From the NCBI GenBank assembly GCA_963777895.1, contig CAVZSF010000005.1, positions 434,001 through 498,000 of the forward strand: a stretch of 64,000 nt of DNA, given 5' to 3'. The stretch comes from UBA2241 sp963777895 (lineage in GTDB: Bacteria > Actinomycetota > Thermoleophilia > UBA2241). Each line of letters opens with the position of its first letter. Positions within the stretch are counted from its first letter, which is position 1. A program made the position numbers and the translations under genes. Positions 60,255-64,000 of the stretch are shown here, one piece after another. Below the pieces are notes generated by a model that was not told the DNA's origin, ran no database searches, and saw nothing but the letters and a program-made list of their open reading frames with translations.

Positions 60255-61679
60255 CTAGGCCAGTTCCGCCTCCTCCGCTGCCAGCTGCCGCTCCGCGGCG
60301 GCGAGGCGGGCGTGGGCGCAGCTCTTCACGCCCGCCTCCCCCCGCACACAATGCCACTCGCGGCGCAGAATGGGCGCACCCACGGTGAGACCGACCAGCG
60401 CGACGACGCCGTTCACCACGAAGACGCCGCGTCCGAAGGCGTCGAAGATCAGCGGCGCCGTCAGCGTCCCGATCAGCGCCGAGAGCTGCATCGCCGTCTG
60501 CTCGATGCCCTGCACCGTGCCGAGCCAGCGCCGCGGGCTCACCTGCACGAGCAACGCCTGCTTGGCGGGGAACGACACCGCGAACGAGCCACCGGCCACC
60601 GCCATCATCACGAGGTAGAGCTTGAGGTCCTCGGTGAAGGCGAATGCCAGCCAGCTGAACCCGAGCACGAGAAAGCCGCCGGTCATGAGCAGGAAGCGGT
60701 TGTAGCGGTCGGCCGCCATGCCGGCGGCGAACGAGAACAGCATCGGGACGCTGAACGCGACCCACGTGATGCCGACGTACGCGAGCGGTGCGCCGATCTC
60801 GCGCAGCCAGATGCTCCAGATGACCTCCCAGGAGCCGACCGCGAACTCCGCGGTCGCGACGATGAGGACGATGGCGATCACCGGCCGCGAGAGCAGGACC
60901 TTGAGACGCGGACGCCTCTTTGCGGCCTCGCGCCGGCGGCGCTCGGCCGCCTCCGGCCCATCGTTCTCGTCCGACTCGTGCTCCGTGCCTCGCGTCTCGC
61001 CGTGCAGCAGGCGCGCGAGCTCGCCTGCCTCGTCGCCGGCGATCATCGCCGCCTTGCGCTCGTGCGACGGCTCCCGCAGGAAGAGCACGAGCACAACGGC
61101 CGTCGCCAGCACGAGTGCGATGGCGAAGGCGAAGATCGCGTAGAAGCCGCCGCGGCCGCCGCCGCCCAGCTCATAAAGCGGCCAGGCGAGCGCCGGCCCG
61201 ACGATCATGCCGCCGAACTGGGCCGTGGTGAGCCAGCCGTAGGCCCGGCTCCTTGTCGCGTCCGTCGTGATCTCCGCGATCAGCGCCTGGCCGGCCGGCA
61301 CGACAGCGGCGGCTCCGATACCCTCGATCAGCCGGAAGACCATGAACCACACGGCGTGATCTGTGGTGAAGAAGAGCGCGGTCGCGACCGCGTAGAGCAG
61401 CGTCCCGAAGACCATCATAGGCTTCCGCCCCACGCGGTCGCTCAGGTTCCCGAGCAGCGTCGAGAAGGCGAACACCCCAACGAAGTAGGCGCCCGCCACC
61501 AGCCCTATAAGGCCGAGCGAGGCGTGCGCCTCGTCCTTCAGGAAGAGCGGCAGGTAGGGGAAGATCGCGGCCGCACCGAGCCACACGGCGAAGTCACTCG
61601 CGCAGACCAGCGCGAGCTGTCGCCACACCGTATGGGTCGCCACTGCGGACGACGCGTCTGTCCGACGCTCCGGCTGCAC
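60255..61679 (-). CDS. MFS transporter (drug/metabolite exporter type)
   Basis: A 474-residue membrane protein with about 12 helices. The loop between helices 2 and 3 (GNLSDRVGRKPMMVFG) is the classical MFS motif, and GWLTTAQFGGMIVGPALAW resembles motif C of antiporters. A long charged central loop (residues about 210-265, rich in Glu and Arg) separates the two halves. The substrate is unknown. The start is GTG 61679 with AGGAGG 4 bases upstream; the longer frame to 61778 reads as non-protein. It faces mqnC across a shared hairpin. Confidence 0.88.
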   Translation of the reverse strand: MQPERRTDASSAVATHTVWRQLALVCASDFAVWLGAAAIFPYLPLFLKDEAHASLGLIGLVAGAYFVGVFAFSTLLGNLSDRVGRKPMMVFGTLLYAVATALFFTTDHAVWFMVFRLIEGIGAAAVVPAGQALIAEITTDATRSRAYGWLTTAQFGGMIVGPALAWPLYELGGGGRGGFYAIFAFAIALVLATAVVLVLFLREPSHERKAAMIAGDEAGELARLLHGETRGTEHESDENDGPEAAERRRREAAKRRPRLKVLLSRPVIAIVLIVATAEFAVGSWEVIWSIWLREIGAPLAYVGITWVAFSVPMLFSFAAGMAADRYNRFLLMTGGFLVLGFSWLAFAFTEDLKLYLVMMAVAGGSFAVSFPAKQALLVQVSPRRWLGTVQGIEQTAMQLSALIGTLTAPLIFDAFGRGVFVVNGVVALVGLTVGAPILRREWHCVRGEAGVKSCAHARLAAAERQLAAEEAELA

Positions 61680-61878
61680 CGGGTCCTCCTGAAGGACGGG
61701 GCCGTGGGAATCTGGTCCCACTCCTCCTCTACCCCGGGGGCTGGCCCGGCCACACCTCGGTGACTCGCCCGTTCCCACCCGCCTTCCTCTCGGATAGCAT
61801 CGTCTGCGGCAGGAGCCGCGCCACCGCGGCGCTCACGCCCGTGACGCCGCGGCCGGCGCCCATGTGGAGGGAGCTGGC

Positions 61879-63156
61879 ATGATCGAGCAGGTCTTCTGGC
61901 AGGTCGAACGCGAGTGCACGGCACCGGAGCCGCCGCGGGACGCCCCGCTGCCCGACGCCGTCGATGTCGCCGTCATCGGCGCCGGGCTCACGGGGCTCTC
62001 GGCGGCTCGCTCCCTCGCCAAGGGCGCCGCTTCTGTCGCCGTCTTCGAGACGTACACCGTCGGCTGGGGCGCGTCGGGGCGCAACGGCGGCCAGGTGTCG
62101 GTCGGCGCGAAGCGCGGCCCCGACGGCTGGGCCGCCGAGTACGGCATGGACGTGGCCCGCCAACTCTGGAAGGCCTCCATCGACTCGGTCACCTTCGTCC
62201 AGGACGTCGTCAAGAAGGAGAAGATCGACTGCGGCTGGCACAAGGTCGGCCTGTACGGTACGGCGGCCAAGCCGGCCCACTTCGGCGGTCTCGCCGAGTG
62301 GCAGCGCTACATGGCCGAGGAGTTCGACTACGACATCGGCCTCGTCTCGCCCAAGGACCGCAAGTCCGAGCTCGGCAGTGACCTCTACTACGGAGGCATG
62401 ACCGACAAGATCGCCGGTGTCCTCAACCCGTACCTCTACACGCGCGGTCTGGCGGCCGCCGCCATGAAGGCCGGCGCCCAGATCTTCGAGCAGACCGAGG
62501 TCTTCTCGATCGCCCCGGAGGGCGACGGCTGGCGCCTCACCACGTCGCGCGGCTCACTCAAGGCCAGCGAGGTCTTCGTCGGCACCAACGGGTACACGGG
62601 CAAGGTCACGCCGCAGTTGCACAAGCGCCTCGTCCCGGTCGGCAGCCACATCATCGCGACCGAGCCGCTCACCGAGGAGCTCGCCCTCGACTGCATCCCC
62701 AAGCGCCGCATCGTCTACGACACCAAGAAGTTCCTCTTCTACTTCACGCTCTCCGACGACAACCGCATGCTCTTCGGCGGACGTGCCGCCTGGCGGCCGG
62801 TCAGCGCCCAGCAGAGCGGCGAGATCATGCAGCGGCACATGGTGCACTACTTCCCGCAGCTCGCCGGCGCGAAGGTCGAGTACACCTGGCACGGGCAGGT
62901 CTGCATGACGCGCGACTTCGATCCACACCTTGGCAAGATGGACGGGCTCTACTACAGCATCGGGTACTGCGGGCACGGAGTCGCGATGTCCTCCTACCTC
63001 GGGAACGTGATGGCCAACGTCATTGCCGGCAAGCCGGAGGACTCGCCCTTCCTGCAGCTCAAGCCGCTGCCCGCGATCGCCCCCGGCTACACCGGCAACC
63101 CGTGGTTCCTGCCGGCCGCGGACGTGTACTACCGGACATACGACAAGCTGAAGTAG
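61879..63156 (+). CDS. FAD-dependent amine/amino-acid oxidoreductase (DAO family, PuuB-like)
   Basis: A 425-residue flavoprotein. The FAD-binding GxGxxG lies at VAVIGAGLTGLSAARSLA near residues 33-50, followed by VGWGASGRNGGQVS, which is typical of the gamma-glutamylputrescine oxidase (PuuB/OrdL) branch of the DAO family. Later marks are ASEVFVGTNGYTG, MLFGGRAAWRPV and YYSIGYCGHGVAMSSYLG. It would oxidise an amine or N-methyl group of a small molecule. The start is ATG 61879 with GGAGGGAGC upstream. No polyamine genes are nearby, so the substrate is uncertain. Two hairpins follow it. Confidence 0.88.
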   Translation: MIEQVFWQVERECTAPEPPRDAPLPDAVDVAVIGAGLTGLSAARSLAKGAASVAVFETYTVGWGASGRNGGQVSVGAKRGPDGWAAEYGMDVARQLWKASIDSVTFVQDVVKKEKIDCGWHKVGLYGTAAKPAHFGGLAEWQRYMAEEFDYDIGLVSPKDRKSELGSDLYYGGMTDKIAGVLNPYLYTRGLAAAAMKAGAQIFEQTEVFSIAPEGDGWRLTTSRGSLKASEVFVGTNGYTGKVTPQLHKRLVPVGSHIIATEPLTEELALDCIPKRRIVYDTKKFLFYFTLSDDNRMLFGGRAAWRPVSAQQSGEIMQRHMVHYFPQLAGAKVEYTWHGQVCMTRDFDPHLGKMDGLYYSIGYCGHGVAMSSYLGNVMANVIAGKPEDSPFLQLKPLPAIAPGYTGNPWFLPAADVYYRTYDKLK

Positions 63157-63167
63157 AGGGAGAAGAG

Positions 63168-63196
63168 GGCGCCTGTCTGCAGAGCAGTCAGGCGCC
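63168..63196 (+). terminator. Hairpin after the flavoprotein gene
   Basis: GGCGCCTG (63168-63175) pairs with CAGGCGCC (63189-63196), and an inner CTGC/GCAG pair extends the stem. It begins 12 bases after the stop codon. Confidence 0.6.
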
Positions 63197-63212
63197 GGCT
63201 AGCAGGACCTGA

Positions 63213-63250
63213 CGGCGGGGCGGCGGCGCAGATGCGCCGCCGCCCCGCCG
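63213..63250 (+). terminator. Perfect 17-bp GC hairpin
   Basis: The arms 63213-63229 and 63234-63250 are exact reverse complements with a 4-base loop. It is the second hairpin in tandem after the flavoprotein gene, again without a T-tract. Confidence 0.7.
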
Positions 63251-63297
63251 CTGTCTAGCCAGACAACAGGGGTTTCACCTGCTGGAACGGGGCTTAC

Positions 63298-63327
63298 TTG
63301 ACTGACTATGCGGTCGCTTGCTAGAAG
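63298..63327 (+). promoter_or_regulatory. Candidate promoter for the FG-GAP protein gene
   Basis: TTGACT (63298-63303) and TAGAAG (63322-63327) are 18 bases apart, 63 bases before the start codon and directly after the tandem terminators. Confidence 0.45.
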
Positions 63328-63390
63328 AGTCACAAGGTCGGCTGCCGAGGGGACGCAGCCGAGGCCGGCACGGGTTCTGGGGGAGGCACT

Positions 63391-64000
63391 ATGTCGCGCG
63401 TCCGTGTGCTCGTCGTCGTCACGCTGGTCACGTTGTTCTTCCTGATCGCGGTGCCGGCTGCCCAAGCGGGCTTCGCCACTCACGTCGATTACACCGCAGG
63501 CTCCTACAACGTCGGGCTCGCGATGGCCGACTTCAACCGCGATGGCAGGCAGGACGTTGCCGTCGCCGACGGGTCCCATGGGGTGGCGGTCCTGCTCGGC
63601 AACGGCAGCGGCGGGTTCGGGACCGCCACCCCATACGGCCTCGATGGCTCTCCCAGTGCCATCGTCACCGGTGACTTCAACGGAGACGCCAAGCCGGACA
63701 TCGCAGTCGCGTGCGAATCCGACATGATCGTCTGCGTCCTGCTCGGCAACGGCAGCGGCGGGTTCGGAACGGTCACGGACTACGGGCCATTCCTTGCTCC
63801 CGCCGCCCTGACCGCTGCCGACTTCAGCAGGGATGGCAAGACGGACCTGGCCGTCGTCGATCGCGACTACAACCAGGTCGTGGTCATGATCGCGACGAGC
63901 ACGGGCTTTCCCACGAGGACCGACTACGACGTCGGCGAATCGCCGTTGGCGGTGGCTGCGGGCGATTTCAACGGGGATGCCAAGCTCGACCTTGCCGTAA
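63391..64000 (+). CDS. Secreted FG-GAP/VCBS repeat protein, truncated by the window edge
   Basis: At least 203 residues, continuing past the window. A signal peptide (RVLVVVTLVTLFFLIAVPA, likely cut after AQA) is followed by repeats of about 46-48 residues, each containing a calcium-loop-like DFNxDGxxDxAV (ADFNRDGRQDVAVAD; GDFNGDAKPDIAVA; ADFSRDGKTDLAVVD; GDFNGDAKLDLAV). These build beta-propeller blades as in integrin-alpha-like proteins and act in surface adhesion or as parts of larger enzymes. The start is ATG 63391 with GGGGGAGG upstream. A 29-base DNA segment recurs in blades one and two, a sign of recent duplication. Confidence 0.88.
   Translation, partial: MSRVRVLVVVTLVTLFFLIAVPAAQAGFATHVDYTAGSYNVGLAMADFNRDGRQDVAVADGSHGVAVLLGNGSGGFGTATPYGLDGSPSAIVTGDFNGDAKPDIAVACESDMIVCVLLGNGSGGFGTVTDYGPFLAPAALTAADFSRDGKTDLAVVDRDYNQVVVMIATSTGFPTRTDYDVGESPLAVAAGDFNGDAKLDLAV

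Noticed and set aside
1..64000. tRNA or rRNA genes, CRISPR arrays, insertion sequences, phage genes
   Set aside because: No cloverleaf with a T-loop GTTCGA context in the intergenic gaps, no regularly spaced short repeats with unique spacers, and no transposase or integrase motif in any frame.

Overview
The window is very GC-rich DNA with dense coding, frequent GTG/TTG starts, 4-base gene overlaps and GC hairpins in place of U-tract terminators. It encodes futalosine-route menaquinone genes, a Rex redox repressor, tungsten/molybdenum enzymes and many multiheme cytochromes. This points to an uncultured, anaerobic or facultative actinobacterium, probably from an assembled genome. The phylum is my inference, not proven. 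I see no rRNA, tRNA, CRISPR array, insertion sequence or phage gene.

Layout. 0.3-12.2 kb: a B12-binding-type radical SAM enzyme, a small unknown protein, an MFS exporter, a PATAN-domain protein, then tetrapyrrole genes (hemB, an AhbC/AhbD-like radical SAM enzyme, hemL) with rex, interrupted by three acetyltransferase genes on the minus strand. 12.7-17.5 kb: a BMP-type (nucleoside-like) ABC importer. 17.5-30.0 kb: a class V aminotransferase, ferredoxin, two aldehyde:ferredoxin oxidoreductases, a MoaD-like protein, a GntR regulator, an iron-dependent alcohol dehydrogenase and a branched-chain-amino-acid-type ABC importer. 30.1-41.5 kb: a UbiD decarboxylase, a dihydropyrimidine-dehydrogenase-like flavoprotein, a three-subunit molybdenum hydroxylase with its complete maturation set (YqeC, MocA, XdhC, YqeB), a NicX/M29-like enzyme, a cupin and a second MoaD-like protein. 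I read 12.7-41.5 kb as uptake and catabolism of a nitrogen-containing, probably heteroaromatic, substrate; that pathway is inference.

43.6-60.2 kb: menaquinone synthesis (UbiX, UbiD, UbiA-type prenyltransferase, MenG, polyprenyl diphosphate synthase, MqnE, MqnA, MqnC) wrapped around a run of five multiheme c-type cytochromes and one cytochrome b, with about 64 heme-binding motifs in total. The natural reading is that the quinone made by the flanking genes feeds electrons into this cytochrome chain at the cell surface. 60.3-64.0 kb: an MFS transporter, an amine/amino-acid-oxidase-type flavoprotein, and the start of a secreted FG-GAP repeat protein that runs off the edge.

Sequence quality. Genes between about 22.3 and 29.8 kb are broken by some 30 single-base indels although their protein motifs are intact. 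Four more isolated insertions lie in the radical SAM gene at 6.3 kb, the acetyltransferase gene at 8.2 kb and mqnC. I treat these as probable assembly errors and annotate the reconstructed genes from start to stop.
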